Shown: one piece after another, positions 9,226 through 18,230 of the stretch
How positions within the stretch are numbered: the first letter of the stretch is position 1
Layout: each line of letters starts with the position of its first letter
NCBI RefSeq assembly: GCF_003050865.1
Contig: NZ_QAOK01000002.1
Coordinates: 124,001-188,000, forward strand
Direction: 5' to 3'
DNA length: 64,000 bases
From: Nitrosospira multiformis
GTDB taxonomy: Bacteria > Pseudomonadota > Gammaproteobacteria > Burkholderiales > Nitrosomonadaceae
Position numbers and translations under genes: made by a program
The notes under the pieces: generated by a model
What the model saw: the letters and a program-made list of their open reading frames with translations, nothing else
What the model was told of the DNA's origin: nothing
Databases searched by the model: none

Positions 9226-9888
9226 ATGCTGATACTGGCGCATCGTGGTTACCACGCCGCAGTTGCGGAAAATACGCTCGAAGCTTTTGAAGCAGCGATA
9301 ATGGCAGGTGTAAACGGTATCGAGACCGATGTGCGCATGAGCCGGGACGGCGTGCCGGTGCTGGTCCATGACAGGGTAATGGCAACCGGACAGGCAGTGT
9401 CTGATCTTGCTCATCGCGAAATCGAAGGTGTGTTAGGGTACAAAATACCTACCCTGGATGAGGCGCTTGCGCACTTTCCGGACATACTATGGAATATCGA
9501 GATCAAAACCCTGGATCGCTTGTCAACGGTATTCGGTGTTCTGGAAAAGTATCAAACCCGCCATCGTATTATCGTCAGCTCCTTCCGGCATGATCTGATT
9601 GCAATCTGCGCATCGTCATTAAAACTCAATTGTGGGCTGTTGGTCGCACACAGGCCGCAAACCCTCGATTCTCTGTTGGCTGATTCCGATTGTGATGGCA
9701 ACGCCAGGATCAACCATCTGGTTTGGGATTACAATGTGTTGGATCAGGTCTTGTTGGCACAGGCAGCCGCTAGCGGTTTTCGCAACTTCGTTTACGGTCC
9801 GATAACCCGGGCTGAGCATGAGGAATGTCGGCAACTGGGCGTGGATGGGGTGATTACGGATTATCCATTGCTTGTGCAGGGTATATAA
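9226..9888 (+). CDS. Glycerophosphodiester phosphodiesterase
   Basis: A 220-residue GDPD-family enzyme, releasing glycerol 3-phosphate from glycerophosphodiesters left by phospholipid breakdown. The catalytic motif is clear: HRGYHAAVAENT with its histidine, ETDVRMSRDGVPVLVHD with the metal-binding E, D and second histidine, and WNIEIK further on. There is no signal peptide, so it looks like the cytoplasmic UgpQ-like form rather than periplasmic GlpQ. It directly follows the hydrolase gene (2-base gap). Confidence 0.92.
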   Translation: MLILAHRGYHAAVAENTLEAFEAAIMAGVNGIETDVRMSRDGVPVLVHDRVMATGQAVSDLAHREIEGVLGYKIPTLDEALAHFPDILWNIEIKTLDRLSTVFGVLEKYQTRHRIIVSSFRHDLIAICASSLKLNCGLLVAHRPQTLDSLLADSDCDGNARINHLVWDYNVLDQVLLAQAAASGFRNFVYGPITRAEHEECRQLGVDGVITDYPLLVQGI

Positions 9889-9940
9889 ACAGCGGTGCCG
9901 CCAATGCCCAGTTGTTCTCTTGTCACACGGAAATTGAGTG

Positions 9941-10672
9941 ATGCGCCGACGTTTTCTGCAAGCCCTTATGGTCGGAGCCACGGCCATGGCATTGAGTAGA
10001 ACGATTTCAGCGAAGAACAAGGTATTCAGCGTCTTCACGTTTGGGGATTCGATTCTCGACTGCGGGCGTTACAACGAATATGGTGTCCATCCGGGGCAGT
10101 TGATCGTTCGCAACAATGATTTCCTGTTTCCAGAGTTCAAGGGGCGTGACGTCATGTCTCAGTCATCCTCGATAACTGCACTGCTGGACCACCGTGCGCG
10201 TGATGGCGGCGTGGTTAACAATCTCTCCTGGCAGGCGCGAGGTATCAAGGCTCCCGATCCTGCTGTCGCCCTGGTTACAGTAGGTGGCAACGATCTTCTC
10301 ACTGGTCTTGCTGCGGACCGAGGGGAGGGCATCGCGTGCTTCCAACAGCAGTTGGATGCTTTTCTGCAAGCGCTTCCGGTACGGCCAGTTCTGCTGGGCA
10401 CAGTTTACGATCCGACTTTCGGCGATGACTCCCGCAATTTTCTCGCCACCGATGCGCGCATTGCCCGACCCAACTTCAATCGCATCAATGCCGTTATTCG
10501 GCAGCTTGCTCCGCGTTATGGAGAGCTCGTCGATGTGCACCGCCATTTCCTCGCGGGTGACCCGTCCTGGTTTACAGGTACTATCGAGCCAAGCTTGCGC
10601 GGGGCATCAGAGGTGCGTGCTGTGTTTTTGCCTGCAGTGCTAAGAGCATTCCATGCCGCGCAAAATGCTTAG
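9941..10672 (+). CDS. SGNH/GDSL-like hydrolase, probably exported
   Basis: A 243-residue protein with a Tat-like start (MRRRFLQALMVGATAMAL). Block I appears as TFGDSILDCG with the serine nucleophile, and block III as VGGNDLL. The usual block V Asp-x-x-His is not seen; the matching region reads TIEPSLRGASEVRAVF, so the catalytic histidine may be missing or elsewhere. Members act as esterases or lipases on small esters. A GTG three bases upstream is an alternative start. It follows the phosphodiesterase gene by about 50 bases on the same strand and may share its transcript. Confidence 0.7.
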   Translation: MRRRFLQALMVGATAMALSRTISAKNKVFSVFTFGDSILDCGRYNEYGVHPGQLIVRNNDFLFPEFKGRDVMSQSSSITALLDHRARDGGVVNNLSWQARGIKAPDPAVALVTVGGNDLLTGLAADRGEGIACFQQQLDAFLQALPVRPVLLGTVYDPTFGDDSRNFLATDARIARPNFNRINAVIRQLAPRYGELVDVHRHFLAGDPSWFTGTIEPSLRGASEVRAVFLPAVLRAFHAAQNA

Positions 10673-10795
10673 GCTGGAAGGGGATATCAAAAACCATAAG
10701 GTGGCATGAAAAGCAAAAAGAAAATGATAGTCCTAAAATAGACAAGACAAGTAACGATTCCTGTAGCAGAACGTGTATCCATCAGGAGGAAACAG

Positions 10796-11242
10796 ATGGG
10801 CGAGAAGACAAAACCCCACATGGTCGGCATGAACCATGTTGCACTGGAGGTCGGCGATATCGAAGAAGCACTGGCTTTTTATGGCCGCATCTTCACCTTT
10901 AAATTACGAGGACGAGGGCAGGGTGCCGCATTTATCGATATGGGAGACCAGTTCATTGCACTGATGGAAGGGCGATCGCAAAGCCCGGACGATGACAGGC
11001 ATTTCGGCCTGGTGGTCGATGACCGCTCAAATGTGCGCGAACTCGCTGAAGCCGCAGGGGCGACAATACTTGAAGGCGGTTTCCTCGACTTCCTCGACCC
11101 TTGGGGTAATCGCATTCAGGTAGTCGAGTATCGCGATATACAATTTACGAAAATCCCCGCGGTGCTGAAATACATGGAACTGGATCTGGAGAAGAGCCAG
11201 GATGCAAAGGCGGAGCTGCGAAAAAAAGGAATTGAGACGTAA
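10796..11242 (+). CDS. VOC-family (glyoxalase/dioxygenase-like) protein
   Basis: A 148-residue protein with the vicinal oxygen chelate fold. It opens with MNHVALEVGDIEEALAFYGR, the classic first beta-alpha-beta unit with a metal-ligand histidine, and has the second-half signature FLDFLDPWGNRIQVVEY with the closing glutamate. Metal-dependent lyases, dioxygenases and antibiotic-binding proteins share this fold; the reaction cannot be assigned. A strong AGGAGG lies just before the ATG. The C-terminal tail is highly charged. Stand-alone. Confidence 0.8.
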   Translation: MGEKTKPHMVGMNHVALEVGDIEEALAFYGRIFTFKLRGRGQGAAFIDMGDQFIALMEGRSQSPDDDRHFGLVVDDRSNVRELAEAAGATILEGGFLDFLDPWGNRIQVVEYRDIQFTKIPAVLKYMELDLEKSQDAKAELRKKGIET

Positions 11243-11321
11243 ACTTCGATAGCATAGGAGTTCACAGCCGGATGTGCAGGTTCAGCTTATTCCACGGTTC
11301 TCCATGAAGACTCTTCGAAAC

Positions 11322-11549
11322 CTAGAGGATGAAGACGATAAGCTGCCAGCGTGGCGGCCCGAATTCGAAACCGTGGATATGTTCTTCGTGCTCCGGCAGT
11401 AACTGTCCTTTCTTTGCAACAATTTCCTGGCCGCAGCCTATGCACCGATAGATACCACTTACCGATGCACTGGTACCAGGCGCACGCTTAACGTTGAAGT
11501 CAAAATGGTCGCAGCGAATAAGAAAACTGCTATCCTGGTAAACGGCCAT
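11322..11549 (-). CDS. Small putative zinc-binding protein
   Basis: A 75-residue protein beginning at the ATG at 11549. It has CDHFDF near the start and a CIGCGQEI pair, with histidines in LLPEHEEHIHGFEF, so a zinc ribbon-like site is likely. Resembles small uncharacterised proteins occasionally labelled protein L in proteobacteria. Function unknown; no partner gene nearby. Chosen for its motif content rather than for a strong ribosome binding site. Confidence 0.5.
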   Translation of the reverse strand: MAVYQDSSFLIRCDHFDFNVKRAPGTSASVSGIYRCIGCGQEIVAKKGQLLPEHEEHIHGFEFGPPRWQLIVFIL

Positions 11550-11797
11550 AGTGAAACCCGTTAAAAGATTAATAATATCTGGCACATAGTGGATGAATTT
11601 TCAGTTTTATATCAATTTTATTACTTGTCACCCACCTGATTCTGTTCGCTTTAGCACAAATGCGCTTAACACAGCTTAAAGTATCAAAAGATCGATTTTT
11701 GTAAGGCGGATTGCCAATAAAACCCGAAGCGGGACTAACAGTTCAAGGGCAGGGGGAGGGAATATGGAAGGCGCAGCTAGACCGTTTTACTGGAAGT

Positions 11798-11826
11798 AAA
11801 AAAGGCAGCCAAGAGGCTGCCTTTTT
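11798..11826 (-). terminator. Intrinsic terminator after rpmE
   Basis: A perfect stem aaaaaaggcagcc / ggctgcctttttc with a four-base loop. On the minus strand it follows the rpmE stop by about 20 bases and ends in a T-run. It could also work in the plus direction. Confidence 0.88.
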
Positions 11827-11846
11827 CAAAGTTCAGTAACCGGCTA

Positions 11847-12071
11847 TCAAGCCGCGGGTTGCTTTTCCGCTTTCTTGCCGTATTTCTGACGGAACTTCTC
11901 GACACGCCCCGCAGTATCGACGATCTTTTGTTTGCCTGTATAGAACGGATGACAAAGCGAGCAAACTTCGATATGCAGGGGTTTGCCCATGGTAGAGCGG
12001 GTTTGAAAAGTGCTACCGCAACTGCAGGTCACGGTTATTTCCTGATAATCTGGATGAATGTCTGGTTTCAT
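11847..12071 (-). CDS. rpmE: 50S ribosomal protein L31 (zinc type)
   Basis: A 74-residue L31 starting [16 protein letters not shown]. The CSCG and CSLCHPF cysteines mark the zinc-binding form rather than the YkgM form used under zinc starvation. It closes the intersubunit bridge of the ribosome. The frame extends seven codons further upstream, but homologues begin at this ATG. It is followed by a clear terminator and lies downstream of rho on the same strand, a common order in this group. Confidence 0.96.
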   Translation of the reverse strand: MKPDIHPDYQEITVTCSCGSTFQTRSTMGKPLHIEVCSLCHPFYTGKQKIVDTAGRVEKFRQKYGKKAEKQPAA

Positions 12072-12214
12072 GAAATGATCCTCAGCTTGCAAATGCTCCC
12101 CGCACGATGCCTGCCTGATTTCGGGGAAAGCCGCGTATTATCCTCCAGTCGGAAACGAGATGCAACAAGGCATTCCGAAAGGCGGAGGTGCCTGATGTTG
12201 GGGATTGAATAATT

Positions 12215-13474
12215 TTAGACCCGCCGCATTGAATCGAAGAAATCCGCGTTGTTCTTCGTCGCCTTGATCTTGTCGAGCAGAAATTCCATTGCTTCCATGT
12301 CATCCATCGGGTAGAGCAGCTTGCGCAGTACCCAGATTTTCTGCAACACATCGGGCTTGATCAGGAGTTCTTCCCGACGGGTACCGGAACGGTTGACGTT
12401 GATGGCGGGATAAATGCGCTTTTCCGCCATGCGCCGGTCAAGATGGATTTCCATGTTGCCGGTGCCCTTGAATTCCTCATAAATCACATCGTCCATGCGC
12501 GAGCCGGTGTCGACCAGAGCGGTGGCAATAATGGTGAGAGAGCCGCCCTCCTCGATATTGCGCGCCGCGCCAAAAAACCGCTTCGGCCGCTGCAGCGCAT
12601 TGGCATCCACACCGCCCGTCAGCACCTTGCCGGAAGCAGGTACCACGGTGTTATAGGCACGCGCAAGCCGGGTGATCGAATCCAGCAGGATTACCACATC
12701 CTTCTTGTGTTCCACCAGCCGTTTGGCTTTTTCGATGACCATATCCGCCACCTGCACATGACGTACAGCCGGCTCATCGAAAGTGGAAGAAATCACTTCG
12801 CCTCTTACCGACCGGATCATCTCGGTCACTTCTTCAGGTCGTTCGTCTATCAGCAGCACCATCAGCATCACATCCGGGTAATTGGCGGCAATAGCGTGGG
12901 CGATGTGCTGAAGCATGACGGTCTTACCCGATTTGGGACTGGCTACCAGGAGACCCCGCTGTCCTTTGCCGATGGGTGCAATCAGATCGATGATACGGCT
13001 GGTAACGTTTTCTTCGGCTTTGATCTCCCGTTCGAGCTGCAGCCGCTCTGTGGGAAAGAGCGGGGTGAGATTTTCAAACAGTATTTTGTGCTTGGAATTT
13101 TCAGGAGGCTCTCCATTGACCTTATCGACCTTGACCAGCGCAAAATAACGCTCCCCATCCTTGGGCGTCCTTATTTCACCCTCTATCGAATCCCCCGTAT
13201 GAAGGTTGAAGCGTCGTATCTGGCTGGGGGAGACATAAATGTCATCCGGACCGGCGAGATATGAGGTGTCGGGAGAACGCAAGAAGCCGAAACCATCCTG
13301 CAGCACTTCCAGAGTGCCTTCGCCGAAAATGCTTTCGCCTTTCCGTGCCTGATTCTTCAATAACGCGAAAATCAGATCCTGTTTCCGTAGCCGGTTGGCG
13401 CCGTCAATTTCATTGGCAATTGCCATCTCCACCAGTTCGGTGACGTGGAAGTTTTTGAGGTCGGATAGATGCAT
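12215..13474 (-). CDS. rho: Transcription termination factor Rho
   Basis: A 419-residue Rho, the hexameric RNA-dependent ATPase that ends transcription at unstructured C-rich RNA. N-terminal helical domain, then the cold-shock-like RNA-binding domain ([20 protein letters not shown]), then the ATPase core with Walker A ASPKSGKT, Walker [15 protein letters not shown] and the R-loop region [18 protein letters not shown]. Length is the family norm. It lies downstream of trxA on the same strand with about 160 bases between; a candidate -10 element sits in that gap. Confidence 0.98.
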   Translation of the reverse strand: MHLSDLKNFHVTELVEMAIANEIDGANRLRKQDLIFALLKNQARKGESIFGEGTLEVLQDGFGFLRSPDTSYLAGPDDIYVSPSQIRRFNLHTGDSIEGEIRTPKDGERYFALVKVDKVNGEPPENSKHKILFENLTPLFPTERLQLEREIKAEENVTSRIIDLIAPIGKGQRGLLVASPKSGKTVMLQHIAHAIAANYPDVMLMVLLIDERPEEVTEMIRSVRGEVISSTFDEPAVRHVQVADMVIEKAKRLVEHKKDVVILLDSITRLARAYNTVVPASGKVLTGGVDANALQRPKRFFGAARNIEEGGSLTIIATALVDTGSRMDDVIYEEFKGTGNMEIHLDRRMAEKRIYPAINVNRSGTRREELLIKPDVLQKIWVLRKLLYPMDDMEAMEFLLDKIKATKNNADFFDSMRRV

Positions 13475-13615
13475 GAACGGAATCCGTGGGTGAAGAAGAG
13501 GGACGTAAAGAAAGCGTCAGGAAACGTTGGGAAAACCGATGGAGCCGAACGAGAATTCGAAGCGGCGAACGTAATTGAACCGGAAACTAACCGGAAAGTT
13601 TTCGGAATGCGTTAA

Positions 13616-13621
13616 TTATAA
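13616..13621 (-). promoter_or_regulatory. Candidate -10 element for rho
   Basis: On the minus strand this reads TATAAT, about 140 bases upstream of the rho start and just past the trxA stop. The long leader it would give fits the known autogenous control of rho in other bacteria, but no -35 box was identified. Confidence 0.3.
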
Positions 13622-13631
13622 CTTAACAGTT

Positions 13632-13955
13632 TTAGATATGACTGTCAATAAAAGCAGTGAGCTGGGATTTCGATAACGCGCCCACTTTGGTGGCTTCAAT
13701 ATTTCCGTTTTTGAAGAGCATGAGGGTAGGGATACCGCGAATACCATATTTGGGGGGCGTAGCCTGGTTTTCGTCAATATTGAGCTTGGCAACCTTGAGG
13801 CGGTCACCATATTCTTTGGCTACCTCGTCCAGGATGGGCGCTATCATCTTGCACGGTCCACACCATTCTGCCCAATAGTCAACCAGTACAGGTACTGTCG
13901 ATTGCAATACTTCGGTCTCAAAATTTCCGTCAGAAATATGGTGGGTATGACTCAT
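13632..13955 (-). CDS. trxA: Thioredoxin
   Basis: A 107-residue thioredoxin 1-type protein that reduces protein disulfides in the cytoplasm, supplying ribonucleotide reductase and others. The active site WCGPC is at residues 31-35, cis-proline in [11 protein letters not shown], and the buried lysine-aspartate environment is preserved. The ATG at 13955 is preferred over an upstream ATG seven codons away since GGAAAAG precedes it and homologues begin with MSHTHHISD. trxA next to rho is widespread in beta- and gammaproteobacteria. Confidence 0.96.
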   Translation of the reverse strand: MSHTHHISDGNFETEVLQSTVPVLVDYWAEWCGPCKMIAPILDEVAKEYGDRLKVAKLNIDENQATPPKYGIRGIPTLMLFKNGNIEATKVGALSKSQLTAFIDSHI

Positions 13956-14287
13956 GTGCTTTTCCAAATCGCTCAAATGAAATATGTACGGCTGACGTCC
14001 AGTTAATTCTGCAAGGGCAGGGATATATTAATGATACTTGCCACATTGTGATACCAGAAGTGGCAGGGACAGATACAAGAATATCAGGAATTATATTTTT
14101 GTTGCTTCGTAGGCCAGCAATTTTCGGCGCTCTGTCATTTTTCAGTATCCTAGCGAAAAAAAACGAGAAAGGGAAGTACCAATTTAAGGGAATCTCGATA
14201 CAAGCAGTCCATTCAACTGGCGGGGGAGCAAAATCGTACAAATTGGCACCGCCCTGCTCACAGCGGAGGCAGCATATTTATTAGAAA
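13956..14287. other. Intergenic region between trxA and glnS
   Basis: About 330 bases with no convincing gene. It should hold the trxA promoter and the end of glnS. A short inverted repeat, tgccac and gtggca separated by about 15 bases, lies near 14039-14064. Nothing else was seen. Confidence 0.5.
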
Positions 14288-15985
14288 TCAACCCGATTTT
14301 CCCCACGAATCACGCAGGGTGACCGCGCGATTGAATACGGGTTTTCCCGGTTTTGTTTCCTTCAGGTCTGCGACAAAGTAGCCATGACGCTCGAATTGAA
14401 AACGTTCTTCCGGTTGCGCTGCCATGAGCGCGGGTTCGACATACGCTGTAAGGACCTTCTTTGAATCCGGATTCAGAAACGCTTTGTAGGCCTGGCCGCC
14501 CGTGTCAGGGTGGGCCTGACTGAACAAGCGATCATAAAGTCGTACTTCGGCTGGTTGCGCATGAGCAGCCGAGAGCCAGTGAATGTTGCCCTTGATCTTG
14601 CGCTTATCGGCTCCGGGCGTGCCGCTCTTGCTGTCCGGGTCATAGGTGCAATGGATTTCCAGGATTTCGCCATTGGCGCTTTTTACAACATCCACGCATT
14701 TTACGATGTAGGCGTACCGCAATCGTACTTCGCCGCCGGGCGACAGGCGGAAATAGCCTTTGGGAGGATTCTCCATGAAGTCGCTGCGCTCGATGTAGAT
14801 CGTTTTCGTCAGGGGTACGATGCGGCTTCTCCATTCCGGCTTTTGCGGATGATTTGGGGCAAGGCACTCTTCCCCGGCATTCTCCGGATAGTTATCGATA
14901 ACGACCTTGAGTGGGTCAAGGATAGCCAGGCGCCGCTGCGCGCGCTCATTCATATCTTCGCGCAGGCAGTCTTCCAGGATGCCCATGTCTATCCATGAAT
15001 CGGCCTTGCTGACGCCGATGCGTTCTGCAAACAGACGGATGGATTCCGGTGTATAGCCACGTCGCCTTACTCCGGCAAGCGTATTCATGCGGGGGTCATC
15101 CCATCCATCCACAAAACCTCCGGTAACCAGTTCGATCAGCTTGCGCTTGCTCATGACGGTGTAGGTGAGATTCAAACGCGCAAATTCGATCTGTTGTGGA
15201 TGACATGGAACGACATCTGCCAATTGATCCAGTACCCAGTCATAGAGGGGACGGTGATCCTCGAATTCCAGCGTGCACAGCGAGTGCGTGATCCTTTCCA
15301 GCGCATCGGATATGCAATGGGTGTAGTCATACATTGGATAAATACACCATTTGTCACCCGTCCGATGATGGCGGACATGGCGAATCCGGTAAATCACGGG
15401 ATCGCGCAGGTTGATATTGGAGGAAGTCATATCAATTCTGGCGCGCAGAACGTGAGCCCCGTCAGGAAACTCGCCAGCCTTCATGCAGCGAAAGAGGCCA
15501 AGATTTTCCTCGATGGAGCGGTCACGATAGGGACTGTTTTGACCTGCCTCCGTAAGCGTGCCTCGCAGCGTGCGGATTTCCTCGGCAGTAAGGCTGTCCA
15601 CGTAGGCTTTACCCTGCTTGATGAGATGTTCGGCAAACTCGTAGAGCTTGTCAAAGTAGTCCGACGCATAGTGCAGGTGCTCGCCCCATTCGAAGCCGAG
15701 CCATCTTACCGCCTCCATTATTGAATCGACATACTCCTGCTCTTCTTTTTCGGGGTTGGTGTCATCGAAGCGCAGATGGCATATTCCGTTATAGTCCCGC
15801 GCCAGACCGAAATTGAGGCAAATGCTTTTGGCATGACCGATGTGGAGGTAACCATTGGGTTCAGGCGGAAAGCGCGTTTCAACCCGTCCATCCCATTTGC
15901 CGGTGCGATTGTCTTCTTCGATGATATTGCGTATGAAATTGGATGTGGACGATGTTACATCGCCAGGCGTAGCTTTTTCGTTCAA
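14288..15985 (-). CDS. glnS: Glutaminyl-tRNA synthetase
   Basis: A 565-residue class I synthetase charging tRNA-Gln. The catalytic signatures are plain: [18 protein letters not shown] with the HIGH motif near residue 50 and VMSKRKL for KMSKS. The C-terminal anticodon-binding beta-barrels follow. Length matches bacterial enzymes. The gene is divergent from birA across about 240 bases. Presence of GlnRS means Gln-tRNA is made directly rather than by the amidotransferase route. Confidence 0.97.
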   Translation of the reverse strand: MNEKATPGDVTSSTSNFIRNIIEEDNRTGKWDGRVETRFPPEPNGYLHIGHAKSICLNFGLARDYNGICHLRFDDTNPEKEEQEYVDSIMEAVRWLGFEWGEHLHYASDYFDKLYEFAEHLIKQGKAYVDSLTAEEIRTLRGTLTEAGQNSPYRDRSIEENLGLFRCMKAGEFPDGAHVLRARIDMTSSNINLRDPVIYRIRHVRHHRTGDKWCIYPMYDYTHCISDALERITHSLCTLEFEDHRPLYDWVLDQLADVVPCHPQQIEFARLNLTYTVMSKRKLIELVTGGFVDGWDDPRMNTLAGVRRRGYTPESIRLFAERIGVSKADSWIDMGILEDCLREDMNERAQRRLAILDPLKVVIDNYPENAGEECLAPNHPQKPEWRSRIVPLTKTIYIERSDFMENPPKGYFRLSPGGEVRLRYAYIVKCVDVVKSANGEILEIHCTYDPDSKSGTPGADKRKIKGNIHWLSAAHAQPAEVRLYDRLFSQAHPDTGGQAYKAFLNPDSKKVLTAYVEPALMAAQPEERFQFERHGYFVADLKETKPGKPVFNRAVTLRDSWGKSG

Positions 15986-16215
15986 ACTGGACCTCTTGAA
16001 AGGGAATTCCTGCTCGTCTTTTCCGGGAACTCATGGGCAAACGGGAACGCCGGTCCTGCTCTCTCCCGTTCGTTTGTACTTGCCCGGCCACTCATTATAG
16101 TTGAATAACGTATCCAGCCAAATTCGACCAGGTACGCCCACTGATTTTCTTCCTGCATTTCTTCTGCTGTGAGCGAGAATGCGCGTAGCAAAGTTCCATT
16201 TCCATTTATTTGCAC

Positions 16216-17205
16216 TACACTGATTACATGAATCCACTCGCCTTTTCCATTCTCCGGCTGCTGAGCGATAATGAATTTCATTCAGGTCCGGCTATTGCCG
16301 AAGCCTTGGGGGTTTCCCGCGCCAGCGTATCGAACGCACTCCGCGACGTGGATGAAGCCGGATTGACCATCCATAAAATCAAGGGGCGTGGCTACCGCCT
16401 GCTCGACCAGGTGCAATGGCTGGAACGAAATACCATTCTTGACCATCTCGGCGATCAGGCAGACAAGTTCAATCTGGAAATACTCGATACGATCGATTCC
16501 ACAAACAGCCTTTTACTGCATGAGGCGGACAACCGGTTGAGCCTGGGTGAAGGGCTCATTCATGCGGTAGCAGCCGAGCTGCAAACGAAGGGGCGTGGGC
16601 GAAGAGGACGGCAATGGCACTCTGGTCTGGGAGCCGGTCTCGCGTTTTCCGTGCTATGGCGGTTTCAGCAAAGCGCAAGCTTCCTTTCGGGTTTGAGCCT
16701 CGCCATAGGAGTTGCAATAGTACGTGCGCTCGAATCCTCGGGGACACAAGGAGCTGTACTCAAATGGCCAAACGATGTCCTGTTCAATTTCTGTAAACTG
16801 GCAGGCATACTGATAGAACTGCATGGCGATATGCTCGGTCCCACCGTCGCTGTAATCGGCGTAGGCATGAACCTGAAGTTGTCCGACAGCATTCAGGCGC
16901 GGATAGACCAGGGCGCAACGGATATTTTTTCCATCAGTGGAGAAATGCCGGATCGCAATAAATTGCTGGCTGAATTGTTGCTGAATATTGCTCGAGTATT
17001 GAGAGAATTTGAGCAGTCAGGTTTTACGCCATTCAAGGAGGAATGGGTGGATCGCCATGTATGTGAAGGCAAAGCAGTCACCCTCAAGCTACCTGACGGG
17101 TCGGGCCAGGAGGGGCTGGTGCACGGGGTATCGGATAGCGGGTCGCTGTTGCTGCAAACGTCACTGGGTCTTCGCAGTTTCAGCGGCGGCGAGATATCGC
17201 TGCGC
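16216..17205 (+). repeat. birA direct repeat, left copy
   Basis: Begins at tacactgattac, 12 bases before the birA ATG, and ends at gatatcgctgcgc near the birA stop. Matches 33131-34120 without indels; I counted about 22 substitutions, 14 of them in the last 200 bases. Confidence 0.93.
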
Positions 17206-17232
17206 TTGCGAAGGTGGGGGCGGCCTGAATAG
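16228..17232 (+). CDS. birA: Biotin protein ligase / biotin operon repressor, copy 1
   Basis: A 334-residue bifunctional BirA: it makes biotinyl-AMP, transfers biotin to the acetyl-CoA carboxylase carrier protein, and has a DNA-binding head. The N-terminal winged helix contains GPAIAEALGVSRASVSNAL; the ligase domain has the nucleotide and biotin-binding loop TKGRGRRGRQWHSG and KWPNDV; a C-terminal SH3-like domain follows. Homologues start at MNPLAF, so ATG 16228 is used rather than the TTG at 16210. The last eight residues (LRRWGRPE) differ from copy 2, showing that its 3' end comes from the element. It retains the original chromosomal upstream region, divergent from glnS. Confidence 0.95.
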   Translation: MNPLAFSILRLLSDNEFHSGPAIAEALGVSRASVSNALRDVDEAGLTIHKIKGRGYRLLDQVQWLERNTILDHLGDQADKFNLEILDTIDSTNSLLLHEADNRLSLGEGLIHAVAAELQTKGRGRRGRQWHSGLGAGLAFSVLWRFQQSASFLSGLSLAIGVAIVRALESSGTQGAVLKWPNDVLFNFCKLAGILIELHGDMLGPTVAVIGVGMNLKLSDSIQARIDQGATDIFSISGEMPDRNKLLAELLLNIARVLREFEQSGFTPFKEEWVDRHVCEGKAVTLKLPDGSGQEGLVHGVSDSGSLLLQTSLGLRSFSGGEISLRLRRWGRPE

Positions 17233-17341
17233 TGGTAGCTTTATCACCATCAGCGAGGCAATGAACGAATGGAAGGCAATCGGGAATCTTCCAATTTAGC
17301 CATCGAATGAATGGGCAAATGATGGAGGAAAGCATGTAAGT

Positions 17342-17366
17342 CGCCTCATGTAGGTCGCTCATGAGG
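17342..17366. repeat. Inverted repeat between birA copy 1 and the avidin-like gene
   Basis: Arms gcctcatg and catgaggc lie nine bases apart in the convergent gap. It could act as a weak terminator for either side, but no T-run follows. Confidence 0.35.
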
Positions 17367-17432
17367 CTGAACCGAGCACAAATCAGACATCAGAGGGGTA
17401 TAGGTTAGTGAAAGAGCGAACTTTGTAGCTGA

Positions 17433-17804
17433 TTAGGCTTTACGGGTAAAGATATCTGCCTGAACATGAAAAGCTTGCCAAAGGTCACTTGGATATTCTT
17501 CAGCCAAGTTATTATCCGGGTTCTTTCTAATTGTTTTGCTTGAAACATATTGCCATAATGTGTGGATTTTATTATCCAACTCTAGGCGGCCAACCCAGCA
17601 ACAAATGCAATCAATTTCCCCATACGACACGGTAAAGCCGATGAGATTTTCTCTTACATATCCCTTTAATTCGTAAGCTTGTGAGGCATCCGGTTTTCCG
17701 ACAGCTGTCTTATATTGACCTTCAATAAGTCCATTAAGGGGATCAATATGAGAGATATTAAGAATGGATCCGTGTTGATTTTCCCAGATTCCTAAAAAGT
17801 TCAT
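17433..17804 (-). CDS. Avidin/streptavidin-family biotin-binding protein, no signal peptide
   Basis: A 123-residue protein that aligns along its length with streptavidin and avidin. W7-E-N-Q-H-G-S13 matches the first strand; G29-Q-Y-K-T-A-V-G36 matches the second, then GFTV (56-59), C-W70-V-G, HTLW84, W109 and D117-I-F-T-R. Streptavidin ligands N23, S27, Y43, S45, W92, W108, W120 and D128 correspond to N9, S13, Y31, T33, W70, W84, W109 and D117. W79 becomes Y61, and S88 and T90 become Cys66 and Cys68. Biotin binding is inferred. Unlike known secreted avidins it has no leader, so it would stay in the cytoplasm. AGGAGG precedes ATG 17804. It is A+T-rich, convergent with birA copy 1, and follows a small repeat protein gene. 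Confidence 0.82.
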   Translation of the reverse strand: MNFLGIWENQHGSILNISHIDPLNGLIEGQYKTAVGKPDASQAYELKGYVRENLIGFTVSYGEIDCICCWVGRLELDNKIHTLWQYVSSKTIRKNPDNNLAEEYPSDLWQAFHVQADIFTRKA

Positions 17805-17864
17805 CACTCCTCCTGATTAATCAAGAAGACATTTAAAAAAATAAAAATTAAGGATGTTTCTATT

Positions 17865-18122
17865 TTAATGAGGTATTGGAGATAGGCAGCCTAATTCATT
17901 CAATAACTTTCCATCTTTGAAAGAAAGACGCCCTCCATCCAAATATGGGGAGTATATCTGCCCTGTTATTTTGTTTTCCTCAAAGAATTGAATAATTTTT
18001 TCTCGATCTACTCCGATTTTTCCTTCGAAATGAAGGTATTCATTTGTGTTTTCGGAAACCTTCACTTTTCCTGTAAGGTTGTTTTCTGTAAAGAATTTTG
18101 AGATATTTTTTATGTCTGCCAT
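17865..18122 (-). CDS. Small internally duplicated protein upstream of the avidin-like gene
   Basis: An 85-residue protein of unknown family. It consists of two similar halves of about 30 residues: ISKFFTENNLTGKVKV with YLHFEGK, then IIQFFEENKITGQIYS with RLSFKDGK. Each half looks like a helix followed by beta strands. No signal peptide. GGG and AAGG lie upstream of the ATG. It precedes the avidin-like gene by 60 bases on the same strand, so a two-gene unit is plausible, and shares its low G+C content. A role alongside the avidin-like protein is only a guess from position. Confidence 0.6.
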   Translation of the reverse strand: MADIKNISKFFTENNLTGKVKVSENTNEYLHFEGKIGVDREKIIQFFEENKITGQIYSPYLDGGRLSFKDGKLLNELGCLSPIPH

Positions 18123-18230
18123 TGCCCTTTTATCCTTCTTGTTAGGGGGCTATGAATAACAGAAAGAAGTTCCTTCAGGCAATTAAAAAATTCTTTTCAG
18201 TATTAGAAGCATAAACGATTTTTAGCATGA

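Noticed and set aside
12443-13264. Plus-strand open frame opposite rho
   Set aside because: Antisense to a fully conserved Rho gene; no domain.
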